The notes under the pieces were generated by a model, which saw nothing but the letters and a program-made list of their open reading frames with translations, did not search any database and was not told the DNA's origin. Of a stretch of DNA of 64,000 nt, positions 35,275 through 44,075 are shown piece after piece (the first letter of the stretch is position 1; each line of letters opens with the position of its first letter). Both the position numbers and the translations under genes were made by a program. This stretch comes from CAXXOK01 sp963678055. GTDB lineage: Bacteria > Bacillota > Clostridia > Christensenellales > Aristaeellaceae. The stretch lies in assembly GCA_963678055.1 (NCBI GenBank), contig OY782679.1, forward strand, positions 2,232,001 through 2,296,000. The letters are read 5' to 3'.

Positions 35275-37203
35275 TTAGTAGGGCTGGTAGATGACTTCGC
35301 CAGTTTCCAGATCACGCGAGTAGTCCTTTACGAAATCCCAGAACATGAACGCATATTCGGGATACAGGCAGTGAACCATTCCGTTGACATACACGTAAGC
35401 AACGCGCGGTTCGTCTTCACTGTTGCAAAGGTAGGTGGTCTTTTTCACGAACTCATCGTTCACGGTATCGGTAACGATGTAGTCTCCGCCAAAGCCAACA
35501 TGGGGATAGGCGTCAAAGTCGAATGCGCCAACTTCGATACCGTTGTTCTTGGCATAGTTTGTAATCATCATCTGCGTTCCCTCGTTGAGATTGCCTTCCA
35601 GAGCATCCTGGCGGCGCCCGGCCGGGTCAAAGGAGGACAGGGACATGATGATCGGTAGCTCCGTGCTGTAGAAATTTTCTGCCTCCTCTTCGGGGAGAGC
35701 GGTGTTGGAGCCAGCAAAGGGTGCAATGGCCGCAAACAGCTTCGGGTTATAATAGCCGACGGTATAGGTAGCAGCGCCACCCATGGAATACCCAGTGGCA
35801 TAGACGCGGGAAGCATCGAGCGCCGGGTATTTTTCGAGCATGTATTCTGCAACTGCACACAGCGCCTGTCCTTTAATCGGGGCAACCGATGAATGATCGG
35901 CAGCCACAACCGCGACACGTTCCTGACCGGCCAGTTCGACCAGGCCAAATTCTTCCACAAATACACGGGCGTCGTCTCCGCCGCCATGGTTGGCCAGAAC
36001 CAACGGAATGGTGCCTGGGAGTGCCGTGTTGTTCAGCACCTCTTCCGGTAGATACTCGTACCACACGTCGATATACTGGCCGGCGGGAGTCGAGGGGCCG
36101 CCAAATCTGCCAGGTTGTTCCTCTGTGGTTTTAATGTCTGCAAACTGGTCGTCACCCTGATGGGAGATCAGAACGATGCCATCGGACGTCTTGTCGTTGA
36201 TCAGGATATCGCGATCGCACAAGGAGTAAGGAGCTTCATCAAAGGTATAGCCGCTGTAAGGCGCGCCGCCGCTATACATCGCTTCCGGGATGACCGGAAC
36301 ACGCATGGCTTTGACAAACAAGTCGTAGTAAGCCGCTTTGATCGCCTTGGCTACATCAACAGAATCTGTGGTCGCCGCAATCACTTTGCGCAGCGGCCAG
36401 GCCTGGTTGTAATATGTCACCAAGCCGTCTTTGTATTCTTTGCTGGCATCAACGGTGTTGACTGCCTTGTACTTTTCAATGACATCATCTTTTGCATTGA
36501 CAAGGTAAACCGGCGCAAAGATGGCGGGTTTACGAACTTCTTGCATATCGCCGCCGATCAGCAAAGATCCAGCGAGCCTTCCGATGAAATCAATTTCCGG
36601 AGCAATATAGTTGTTGAAGAAGGTTGCGCCGCCATCAATGCCGACGAAGTATTCATAACCATAGCCACCGAAATATTCTGCGTCAGAATAGGACACAGTA
36701 TTGCCGTCAGCATCCACGCCGCGCGTTTTTTGGGAAAGCATAGCGGTCTGCAGTGCATAGTAAGACAGCACATCTGCCTGACCGAAGGTTTCTCCGATAG
36801 GCGTGACGAGCACGATGCTGCCGGTGGCTTCATCAATAATGTCAATCAAGCCAGCGTCCGTCAGGTAAGCAAGCGCAGCATCCTTGGTATCAAAGCGCTG
36901 CTCTGCATACACAAAGATGTTGGTATTCAAGCGAGCTGCCGCGCGACCGGCATATAGATTCGCCGAGCGGTATACGAACGTTGTGCCTTCAGGATAGTCA
37001 TCCAGCGCCGGATGGCCCACGAACGTACTGCTTTCATTTTCGACAATGTTTTGTACCACTGCAGGTGAATTTGCATGCGCTTCCTGCAGCGTTTCAAATG
37101 TTGCTTCGTTACCGAGTTCCCCGGTAAAGTTAAATGCCAATGCACCGCTGATAGACGTGATAATCATCACAAACACGATAAGACATGTAATCTGTTTTTT
37201 CAT
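35275..37203 (-). CDS. Secreted two-lobed alpha/beta hydrolase, paralogue 7
   Basis: 642 residues; the ATG at 37203 follows AAAAGGAGAAC. Signal peptide TCLIVFVMIITSISGALA. C-lobe: HGGGDD, GYSMGG nucleophile, likely acid in LSSFDPAG, base in MVHCLYPEY. N-lobe elbow GIDGG. It keeps the EEAHAN-type N-terminus of paralogues 1 and 2 (QEAHANSP) with the SDAEYFGGYGY segment of paralogues 3 and 4, and has an insert (GRFGGPSTPAGQ) before the C-lobe like paralogue 6. It is transcribed toward paralogue 6 from its own upstream region. Predicted extracellular esterase; substrate unknown. Confidence 0.85.
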   Translation of the reverse strand: MKKQITCLIVFVMIITSISGALAFNFTGELGNEATFETLQEAHANSPAVVQNIVENESSTFVGHPALDDYPEGTTFVYRSANLYAGRAAARLNTNIFVYAEQRFDTKDAALAYLTDAGLIDIIDEATGSIVLVTPIGETFGQADVLSYYALQTAMLSQKTRGVDADGNTVSYSDAEYFGGYGYEYFVGIDGGATFFNNYIAPEIDFIGRLAGSLLIGGDMQEVRKPAIFAPVYLVNAKDDVIEKYKAVNTVDASKEYKDGLVTYYNQAWPLRKVIAATTDSVDVAKAIKAAYYDLFVKAMRVPVIPEAMYSGGAPYSGYTFDEAPYSLCDRDILINDKTSDGIVLISHQGDDQFADIKTTEEQPGRFGGPSTPAGQYIDVWYEYLPEEVLNNTALPGTIPLVLANHGGGDDARVFVEEFGLVELAGQERVAVVAADHSSVAPIKGQALCAVAEYMLEKYPALDASRVYATGYSMGGAATYTVGYYNPKLFAAIAPFAGSNTALPEEEAENFYSTELPIIMSLSSFDPAGRRQDALEGNLNEGTQMMITNYAKNNGIEVGAFDFDAYPHVGFGGDYIVTDTVNDEFVKKTTYLCNSEDEPRVAYVYVNGMVHCLYPEYAFMFWDFVKDYSRDLETGEVIYQPY

Positions 37204-37566
37204 GAAGTTCTCCTTTTCATTTTGGTTCTCACATTCATGTGCAACGCTTCATAGATCTGTTTGTTGGAACCTGATTAACCACTTCCTTCCCGTGCACACC
37301 CGTCAGGCAATCAATATCATTTGCATTTTGACGGTTGTCACAATTCCAACAATGCACCAGACAACCAGACAGAAAAACATCATCTATTCTTGGTTATCCG
37401 ATCGTACGTTTTGTCTTAAGTATATAGAAATTATTCCGTGCATTAAATAAACATGTTTACGATTTAACGCTGATATTTTACGGTTTTCTTCTGCCATTGT
37501 TTCTTGTGATAGCAGTTAAGTTCTCACAAGCTTGTTGGTCAGACTCAATATTGCACACAACAGTAA
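37204..37566. other. Upstream region of paralogue 7
   Basis: AT-rich intergenic DNA that should hold the paralogue 7 promoter. It contains the palindrome AAACATGTTT near 37447. No gene is seen. Confidence 0.45.
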
Positions 37567-37587
37567 AGTGAGTCGAAAAAAAATAAA

Positions 37588-38016
37588 AAACGACGCAGGC
37601 TGAGGCTCAATGACGGCAGCTGCATCCGGTTGAGAGCAGAGTATCTCAATCATGTATGGAGTTATAACTTTGTCGAGTATCTCCAGCTCAACGGAAAGAA
37701 GCTCCGTTTTCTCAATATCATTGGCGAGTATACACGGGAATGTCTTGCCCGCATCCCCCGCAGAAGCTGGAGACAGCAGCAGGTGACTAAAGTACTGTCC
37801 GGACTATTCGTCCTCAAAGGTTGACCCGCCTACATCCGTAGTGACAATGGCAGTGAATTTACAGCCACCAGGCTCAAGCAATGGCTGCAGGATCTTGGCG
37901 TAACCACAGCATACATCGAACCGAGCAGTCCAAGAGAGAATGACTATTGTGAAAGCTTCAATTCCAAGATGCGGGACGAGTTTTTCAATGGTGAGCTCTT
38001 CGATAGGTCATATTGA
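37588..38016 (+). pseudogene. IS3-family transposase (integrase core) remnant
   Basis: One frame reads RRRLRLNDGSCIRLRAEYLN, HVWSYNFVEYL and FLNIIGEYTRECLA. It hits TGA at 37822 and continues in frame with AYIRSDNGSEFTATRLKQWL and SSPRENDYCESFNSKMRDEF before ending at 38014. These are the DDE integrase motifs of IS3-family OrfB (first D near YNFVEY, the second at RSDNGSEF, the E at ENDYCESF). The internal stop, missing N-terminus and missing C-terminus make it a dead fragment. It borders the ABC transporter that follows. Confidence 0.88.
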
Positions 38017-38032
38017 CCAAGACTTATATATC

Positions 38033-38695
38033 CTAGTCAATAAATACCCCATCTTGCATTTGTAAAATCCTATTTGCGTATTTTGCAAATTCGTCATCAT
38101 GCGTAACCATAATGATCGCAGTACCCTTTTTATTCAATTCTTGCAAGAGCTTCATGATATCAACGCCATTTGCATAATCCAAATTCCCTGTAGGTTCATC
38201 TGCTAAAATGAGTAAAGGATTATTGGATACGGCTCGGGCAATTGCAATACGCTGCTTTTGGCCTCCCGAAAGCTGAGACGGGTAGTTTTTTGCCTTGTCC
38301 GCTAGATTGACCATTTCCAACAGTTCCATAGCCCGTTCATGCCGCTCGTTTTTTCGTTTTCCCGCATACCCAAGCGTTAATGCTACGTTTTCTTCACAGG
38401 TTAGTTCTTCCACCAAGTTGAATGCTTGAAAAACATACCCAATACGGTTCCTACGAATCTCTGCCAGTTCCGCCCGGGTTTGCTTGGCAATCTCTGTATC
38501 CAAAAAGCGATACTGTCCATGCGTAAATGTATCTATACAGCCGATAATATTCAGCAATGTTGTTTTGCCACAGCCTGAGCGCCCCATAATTGAAAGAAAG
38601 TCGCCCTGCTGCACATGCAATGAGACATTGTCCAGCGCTGTTAGTGGATTACTACCCTCATTATAGATTTTCGTTATATTCTTTAGTACAATCAT
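38033..38695 (-). CDS. ABC transporter ATPase, MacB/LolD-like
   Basis: 220 residues. Walker A GRSGCGKTTLL, signature LSGGQKQRIAIARA, Walker B LLILADEPTGNLD and the H-loop MVTHDDEFA are all intact. This class works with FtsX-like permeases as a mechanotransmission ABC system for peptide/antibiotic export or resistance, or lipoprotein handling. It is the third gene of a minus-strand trio after two FtsX-like permeases. Codon use is more AT-rich than in the flanking hydrolases, suggesting separate acquisition. Substrate unknown. Confidence 0.92.
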   Translation of the reverse strand: MIVLKNITKIYNEGSNPLTALDNVSLHVQQGDFLSIMGRSGCGKTTLLNIIGCIDTFTHGQYRFLDTEIAKQTRAELAEIRRNRIGYVFQAFNLVEELTCEENVALTLGYAGKRKNERHERAMELLEMVNLADKAKNYPSQLSGGQKQRIAIARAVSNNPLLILADEPTGNLDYANGVDIMKLLQELNKKGTAIIMVTHDDEFAKYANRILQMQDGVFID

Positions 38696-38722
38696 GTCCT
38701 CACTCCGTTTCCTTCATAATAA

Positions 38723-39949
38723 TCATAGTTGTCTTAGCACATTCACTGGCGTAAGTTTCTTTATACTTTGGGATATTATCAAGGTGACTACTGCTGATAT
38801 GCAAAGCGTTAAGCCAAAGCAGATCAGAATAGCCCATACACTATTGTATACTGTATATAGCGGAATGCTGAAAAGCGGGAGTGCAAAACCACCAATAACG
38901 ATCCCCAGGCAAGTTCCGGCAAACATCAGTGTCATTACTTCAATGAACAACTCGGCAATTATCTGTCTAATGGTTGCACCACACATAATAGCTATAGCAA
39001 AGGAGCGTTGACGTTTCTTCGCCAGAAGCATAAACAGCCCAAGAAAACCAAATGCAACAATCACCAGCAACAATCCTGCCACCACACGAATAAGCTGCAC
39101 ATTGCGGATAACACCCGTGTTCGCGTCTTGTAGATATTGTAAATCATCAGTATATCGATAGCGAAAACTCGGATGTTCTTGATTTAAATATTGAACAATC
39201 TCATTGAGGAATGTCTGGATTTGATCTGTATTCTCATTATCAGTCGAGACATATAGGTAAGCTGTTCCAATTATAGAAGATTGGTATTGGCTAAACTCTT
39301 CTATTGGAAGGAAGATAGTATTGGAAAAAGAAAGATCATTATTATTTCCGAAGGTATTCATCTGGTAGCTTCGTGCTGTTTGGCCATTTTGCTGCGCACT
39401 CAGGACCCTGTAATCTCCCAGGGGCACACCAAATAGTTCCCCGGTTTGCTCTTGATATGCATACTCATTATAAGAATCTACCTCAAAGTGACCCTCCTGT
39501 AGGCGATTGGATGCTTCGCTGCCTAGATAGTGTTCACTAGGATTCAGGTCTCGTACATCCATGATAACATCATAGAAATCTTCGGATACAAATAGAACTT
39601 GTATTCTGTTTTTTTGATCGTTTTGTTCTACATACATTCCGGTTTCGATCGTGTATACTATCTTGCTTCCTTGAGGTTGAATATTCTCTTGAATGTACGC
39701 AAAGTCTTCCGGTGAAATCGCAAGCGCTTCCCTTTCAATTTCATCAGAATAACCGGTTACTGTCATTAATTGGTTTGCAACGGTTTGCGTATATGTTTCA
39801 GATTGTCTGTTAACGGAAATATCTGCACAGATACTGCTATAAAGTATTGCAATCCCCAAAAGCACCTGTAAAACAATAAATATATATTGCTTTTTATTGT
39901 ACAGAATTCTTTCCCTCGCCAACCTCATATTCCAAATCATACCAAACAT
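38723..39949 (-). CDS. FtsX-like ABC permease (second of pair)
   Basis: 408 residues. One membrane segment near the N-terminus (QYIFIVLQVLLGIAILYSSI) is followed by an extracytoplasmic domain of about 240 residues, then three C-terminal segments (LLLVIVAFGFLGLFMLLA, LMFAGTCLGIVIGGFAL, VWAILICFGLTLCISAV), the MacB/FtsX topology. The cytoplasmic motif FAIAIMCGATIRQIIAEL matches the FtsX coupling region. It overlaps the upstream permease by 13 bases. It likely forms a heterodimer with that permease under the ATPase encoded downstream. Confidence 0.85.
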   Translation of the reverse strand: MFGMIWNMRLARERILYNKKQYIFIVLQVLLGIAILYSSICADISVNRQSETYTQTVANQLMTVTGYSDEIEREALAISPEDFAYIQENIQPQGSKIVYTIETGMYVEQNDQKNRIQVLFVSEDFYDVIMDVRDLNPSEHYLGSEASNRLQEGHFEVDSYNEYAYQEQTGELFGVPLGDYRVLSAQQNGQTARSYQMNTFGNNNDLSFSNTIFLPIEEFSQYQSSIIGTAYLYVSTDNENTDQIQTFLNEIVQYLNQEHPSFRYRYTDDLQYLQDANTGVIRNVQLIRVVAGLLLVIVAFGFLGLFMLLAKKRQRSFAIAIMCGATIRQIIAELFIEVMTLMFAGTCLGIVIGGFALPLFSIPLYTVYNSVWAILICFGLTLCISAVVTLIISQSIKKLTPVNVLRQL

Positions 39950-41049
39950 CCACCCATCAAATCAGCCTCACTATGTTTCATGATTCTTCTAAACAAACTC
40001 ATGGTAATGATAAAAGTCGTTACAAAGGTATTGACACACATGATAAGTAGTGTGATGGGTCCAAATAGATGATTCAATGTCGCTCGCACCGCGATATTGA
40101 TGAGTGGATCCAAAGCAAATATGATCAACATAGCTGCCAGCATAATGAGTAGTATCTCGAAGTACAACTGCATAAATATATCTCTTGGCCTTGCACCCAC
40201 CGCCATCCTAACGCCGATACTCCTGCTATACTCTGCAACTCTAGCCACGATGATATTATAAATATTGATCAAAGAATACAGATACACAGATACCCCCACC
40301 AGAAACACAAGTGAGAATAACTGTAGCAAACGACTAGCTGCCTGTTGATAATGCTCCTGCACTGTTATCGCTTCAACATATCCCGCTGTAAGCTGCGGCC
40401 AATTGATCCTATCAGCGTATTGTAAATCTTTTAAACGAGCCACAATCGTAAACTTGCCGATCGCATCCTGTAAGCCCGCCTCAGCCGAGATTGGAAGAAA
40501 TATACCTTTGGGAGAATCCATCGTGCTAATCACGCCAATAATGCGATATTGCTTACCATTAAATATAATACTGTCTTGGCTTTCTACATCTACCCTATCT
40601 ATTATATCTTGTTCTATAATACAGACATTGCCGGCTTCCTTGTACTCCGCAGGCGAAAACATCCTACCCGACACAAGAGTATACGGAAAAGTGTCTGTGA
40701 AGTTTTCATCAATCAAATAGGCGTACACGGTTTCGTTGGAAATATTTTCTATAATGATTAGTTCCGTCAGGCATATCTCGTCAACAAAATCATACGATTG
40801 GAGAAATGAATAAACATTTTCGGAGGTAACGAGCTTCTTTGTATCTTCTTGTTGTGGGTGTACCTCTATATAAATGCTCTCGTCGCCCTGCTTAATTTGA
40901 TATCTGTCGAGCTCTGCCAGAAACGCTTCTCCATAACAGCAGGCAATAAATAAAAGGAGTGCCCCAAAGAAAAAGCATATCATCGACAATATCGAATTGC
41001 TTTTTCTCCTTGATACACTTTTGATTGATTGAAAAAGTGAAAATCTCAT
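39937..41049 (-). CDS. FtsX-like ABC permease (first of pair)
   Basis: 370 residues. N-terminal segment SILSMICFFFGALLLFIAC, extracytoplasmic domain of about 190 residues containing VSGRMFSPAEY and QYRIIGVISTMDSP (typical MacB periplasmic core phrases), then three C-terminal membrane segments. IGVRMAVGARPRDIFMQL is the coupling-helix signature. It is the first gene of the transporter operon. Its upstream DNA is the tail of a broken ECF sigma factor, so its ribosome-binding site (AGAGAGGG) lies in former coding sequence. Confidence 0.85.
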   Translation of the reverse strand: MRFSLFQSIKSVSRRKSNSILSMICFFFGALLLFIACCYGEAFLAELDRYQIKQGDESIYIEVHPQQEDTKKLVTSENVYSFLQSYDFVDEICLTELIIIENISNETVYAYLIDENFTDTFPYTLVSGRMFSPAEYKEAGNVCIIEQDIIDRVDVESQDSIIFNGKQYRIIGVISTMDSPKGIFLPISAEAGLQDAIGKFTIVARLKDLQYADRINWPQLTAGYVEAITVQEHYQQAASRLLQLFSLVFLVGVSVYLYSLINIYNIIVARVAEYSRSIGVRMAVGARPRDIFMQLYFEILLIMLAAMLIIFALDPLINIAVRATLNHLFGPITLLIMCVNTFVTTFIITMSLFRRIMKHSEADLMGGCLV

Positions 41050-41050
41050 A

Positions 41051-41290
41051 TGGCCCTCTCTTGCCGTGTGGCGTTTCTGCCTGCGGCAGTGATCGAAGTA
41101 GAGGTTGCGTGCGATACTGATTAGCTAGCTTTCCACTGCACTGCCTTCCCGAAACGTGTCAATATTTTCAGCGCCTGAAAGAAGGTTCCCTGCGTAATCT
41201 CCTCGGCCAGTGCAGCGTCGCGGCATAGGGAAAGCAGGTATCGATACACGGTTGGAAATAGCGCCAGTATACCGTTTCGGCGTCAAGCAT
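41051..41290 (-). pseudogene. ECF-type sigma factor, broken by frameshifts
   Basis: From an ATG at 41290 the frames successively read MLDAETVYWRY, then FPTVYRYLLSLCRDAALAEE followed by ITQGTFFQALK, then NIDTFREGSAVES, a stop, then ISIARNLYFDHCRRQKRH. Together these follow region 2 of an ECF sigma factor (core-binding helix, EEITQETFFQAL, and the 2.4-like ARNLYFDxxRRxKR). At least two frameshifts and a stop are needed, and region 4 is missing. It ends at the first FtsX-like gene, which it may once have regulated. Confidence 0.8.
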
Positions 41291-41743
41291 CGTTTCATCT
41301 TCTCACAGGTTAGTTGCAGCCGCAGACGATTCGTTACAAATGAATTACTTTTAGGATGAAGTGTGTGCAATCAATCGTTTCTTGCATATCCAGAATACCG
41401 GCAGGTATCCCGTACTTTCAATGCAAAAAAGCCAGAAACAGCATTGAGGATACGAAATGCTGTACCGGATCATGGTCTCAATATATTTACCATCCAAAGA
41501 GAATTTATCAATCGTAGCAGAACCGAACCCAATCATCTAATACTGTCGCAATTCGCCGCTTAGCATTCCAAACTATATATGAGTACTATTGGCCAGGCTT
41601 ACCCCTATCAGGTCATACCGCGTCACCACCTCACGGGGCATTTCCGGCCGCCTATCCACCTGTTAACGGACAGCGTTCACAAGCTCGTCATGCTCAATCA
41701 CACCAGGTGTATCCGCCGCTTCATCAATGATGAAAGCGTCCTC
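41291..41743. other. Decayed DNA between sigma factor and flavoprotein remnants
   Basis: About 450 bases without an intact gene. On the minus strand a short frame reads IIDEAADTPGVIEHDELVNA, a stop, then PEMPREVVTRYDLIGVS. It looks like former coding sequence, but no family is recognised. Confidence 0.4.
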
Positions 41744-42501
41744 CTAAACGGTAGCGGCCCTGTTTTGCCAATGATTAGCAATCCCCTTATTCCACTCATT
41801 CACATAGGCATCATAAGGAATAAGCGGTTTTTCCAGCGCTATCTTAGTCTCCTCACTGAGCTTTAAGGATTGGACAAGCTCACTTCCCGCTTTTCTCAAT
41901 AACTTTTTATACTGATCAATGATAGACTTCAATGCAGGCACATCCAGCCTGATCGGCGGGCCTTCACCTCTATAAATCTCTGCAATCAGTTCCGTATGAA
42001 TGTTTCTGGCCATTCTTGAAAATAAAAGAGATATCACTTGAAAATGACTTTGCTCGGGGAAAGCCGCATTGCTTACCGCAACTAATTTAGGCACTTTATA
42101 GAATGAATTTGAAAAACCAGGCTTATCTATATGCCTATATTCGCCATATTCATCCTTACCCACATGGGGCGCTACAAAGGATATAGTCCTATCAAAAAAC
42201 ACCTTCATAAGGCCTGAAACATTGTCAAAAAAAGAGGCGTCGCATAAATAACAATATCTGATTGCCTGAATTGATCCATCAACTCCGCCATATCATCTTT
42301 GATACTGCATTCATTCAGTTTTACGTTAAGACAGTGTCCACAAGCGCTGCAATGATTTATACGTTTCTCCTTTAGAAAATAATTCCCTACTTGCGCACCA
42401 GCATCAGACGCACCTGCAAGAATCGCTTCAACCATTTTATGCGTTGCGCTGTCTGCGATCAAGCAATGCTGCGCCCCAACACCTAACACACATTCGTCCA
42501 T
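41744..42501 (-). pseudogene. Iron-sulfur flavoprotein / NAD(P)H-dependent FMN reductase, single frameshift
   Basis: Two adjoining frames form one flavodoxin-fold protein. The first part (42501-42205) reads MVEAILAGASDAGAQV, the cluster motif HCSACGHCLNVKLNEC and VIYATPLF. The second (from 42208) reads MKVFFDRTISFVAPHVG and continues about 150 residues. At 42227-42233 the coding strand has seven T where eight would give TPLFFDNVSGLMKVFFDR, the expected family sequence. So one base is missing in a homopolymer: a recent mutation, a sequencing error or slippage. Relatives reduce flavin or quinone-like substrates with FMN and a 4Fe-4S cluster. Confidence 0.8.
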
Positions 42502-43112
42502 TGCCGATGGAAACGTTTCGTTCCAGCGACCCGGATTATTGCATACACGCTGCGAGAGCCGCTCTTGCGGTCACGATCTGCCTATCACTTTGTCAAAAAA
42601 AGTCAACTCGTAACGTTGCTTTTTTTCACGAACTGCACTATACTCTACATAACGATAAGCGATATAGTCATGTTTCACCCAAAGAACAGCGTTTTTGCCG
42701 CGGCGATCACTGCAAGCGACATACGGCAAGCAACTTTCATCGTATGGAAAAATTCGATAAGTTCAGTTGACATTTTGAAAGCCATACGGATAAAGCATCC
42801 GGAAACGGCACCTGAAAATGAACCCAATAGAGAAGCTTGGCCTATCAGCAGTTGATTTGTTTCAGGGAATCCATTCATTTCTCCGCATATCTTCATTCCG
42901 CGTGCGAGGCTGGAAGCAAAATCGAATTTTGGGGCGTTTTGCCCTAACGATATACAAAGAATCGGCAACCCAAGGAGGGTCGTAAAGGTAAGCGTTGCGT
43001 AAGCAGGATGAATCATATGGACTGCTTTTTAACCGGTATACTACTATATAAGGGAAAAATCATATACCCCGCATTGAAAACGAAAAAAACATATCTTATA
43101 CAGGAGGTATGA
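42502..43112. other. Mostly non-coding region upstream of the LplB-type importer
   Basis: It holds one doubtful minus-strand frame (42675-43016) and, at the right end, the probable promoter and the ribosome-binding site ACAGGAGGT for the plus-strand permease gene. Confidence 0.4.
42675..43016 (-). CDS. Hypothetical protein or membrane-protein fragment
   Basis: 113 codons with two hydrophobic stretches (LTFTTLLGLPILCISLG and the region around LLGSFSGAVSGCFIRMAF). The composition resembles a piece of a polytopic membrane protein, but there is no ribosome-binding site and no family match. It may be a remnant, given the decayed genes around it. Confidence 0.3.
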   Translation of the reverse strand: MIHPAYATLTFTTLLGLPILCISLGQNAPKFDFASSLARGMKICGEMNGFPETNQLLIGQASLLGSFSGAVSGCFIRMAFKMSTELIEFFHTMKVACRMSLAVIAAAKTLFFG

Positions 43113-44033
43113 ATGAAAAAGATAGGCAGAAAAAAACTGCGTTCTTATCAGGAATTTCTATATGTGCTGCCGTTTTTGGGTCTGGTGGCGGTATTTTCAT
43201 ATTTCCCGCTCTATGGTTGGGTTTATGCCTTCCATGATTACAGGCCGCCGTTCCCGATTTCGGAGGACACGTACGTTGGCTTTAAGTGGTTTGCCACCAT
43301 CGTATCCAATCCCGTTCGGTTGCAAGCCATTTTGCGCGTACTGCGCAACACTTTTGCTATGAGCGGTCTTGCGCTGCTGTTTTCATGGGTTCCGATGGTG
43401 TTCGCCGTTTTCCTCAATGAAATCCAGTTCCGTCCCTTTCGTAAGCTCGTCCAAACGATAACCACACTGCCCAACTTCATCAGCTGGGTGCTGGTATTTG
43501 CCTTTGCCTTCAACCTTTTTTCTTCATCAGGCGCGGTTAACAGTGTGTTGACCAATCTCGGCATCATCACCAAACCGATTTCTTTTCTCAAATCCTCGGA
43601 CCATATCTGGTTTAAAATGTGGCTCTGGCTGACCTGGAAGAATGCCGGTTGGGCCGCGATTATGTATCTAGCTGCGATTACCGCGATTGACGAACAGTCG
43701 ATAGAAGCCGCAAAAGTGGATGGTGCCAGCCGCATTCAGATTATCTGGCGTATAACCATACCCAGCCTGCTGCCAACCTATTTTGTGCTTGTGATGCTTA
43801 GCCTGGCCAACTTCCTGAGCAATGGCATGGAACAATACTATGTGTTCCAAAATGCGTTCAATCAGGATTACATCGAAGTGCTGGATCTGTATGTATACAA
43901 TATGGCAACCAGCGGGATAGGTATGTATCCGCTGTCCACCGCGATCAGCATTCTAAAAAGCGTCGTCAGCATCGCGCTGCTGGTCGTTGCCAATACCGCT
44001 TCCAAGATGGTTCGCGGCGAGGGATTCATTTAA
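43113..44033 (+). CDS. Sugar ABC transporter permease, LplB-like
   Basis: 306 residues, six membrane segments. LPFLGLVAVFSYFPLYGW is the typical LplB N-terminus, and EAAKVDGASRIQIIWRITIP is the EAA loop that docks the ATPase. It pairs with the YtcP-like permease encoded 42 bases downstream and with the binding protein that follows, to import a polysaccharide-derived oligosaccharide. No ATPase gene is in the cluster; such systems commonly use a shared MsmK/UgpC-type ATPase encoded elsewhere. ATG with an ideal AGGAGGT site. Confidence 0.92.
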   Translation: MKKIGRKKLRSYQEFLYVLPFLGLVAVFSYFPLYGWVYAFHDYRPPFPISEDTYVGFKWFATIVSNPVRLQAILRVLRNTFAMSGLALLFSWVPMVFAVFLNEIQFRPFRKLVQTITTLPNFISWVLVFAFAFNLFSSSGAVNSVLTNLGIITKPISFLKSSDHIWFKMWLWLTWKNAGWAAIMYLAAITAIDEQSIEAAKVDGASRIQIIWRITIPSLLPTYFVLVMLSLANFLSNGMEQYYVFQNAFNQDYIEVLDLYVYNMATSGIGMYPLSTAISILKSVVSIALLVVANTASKMVRGEGFI

Positions 44034-44075
44034 GGTACAGCCCATGGCGAATAACAGATTCTGGAGGATGAGATT

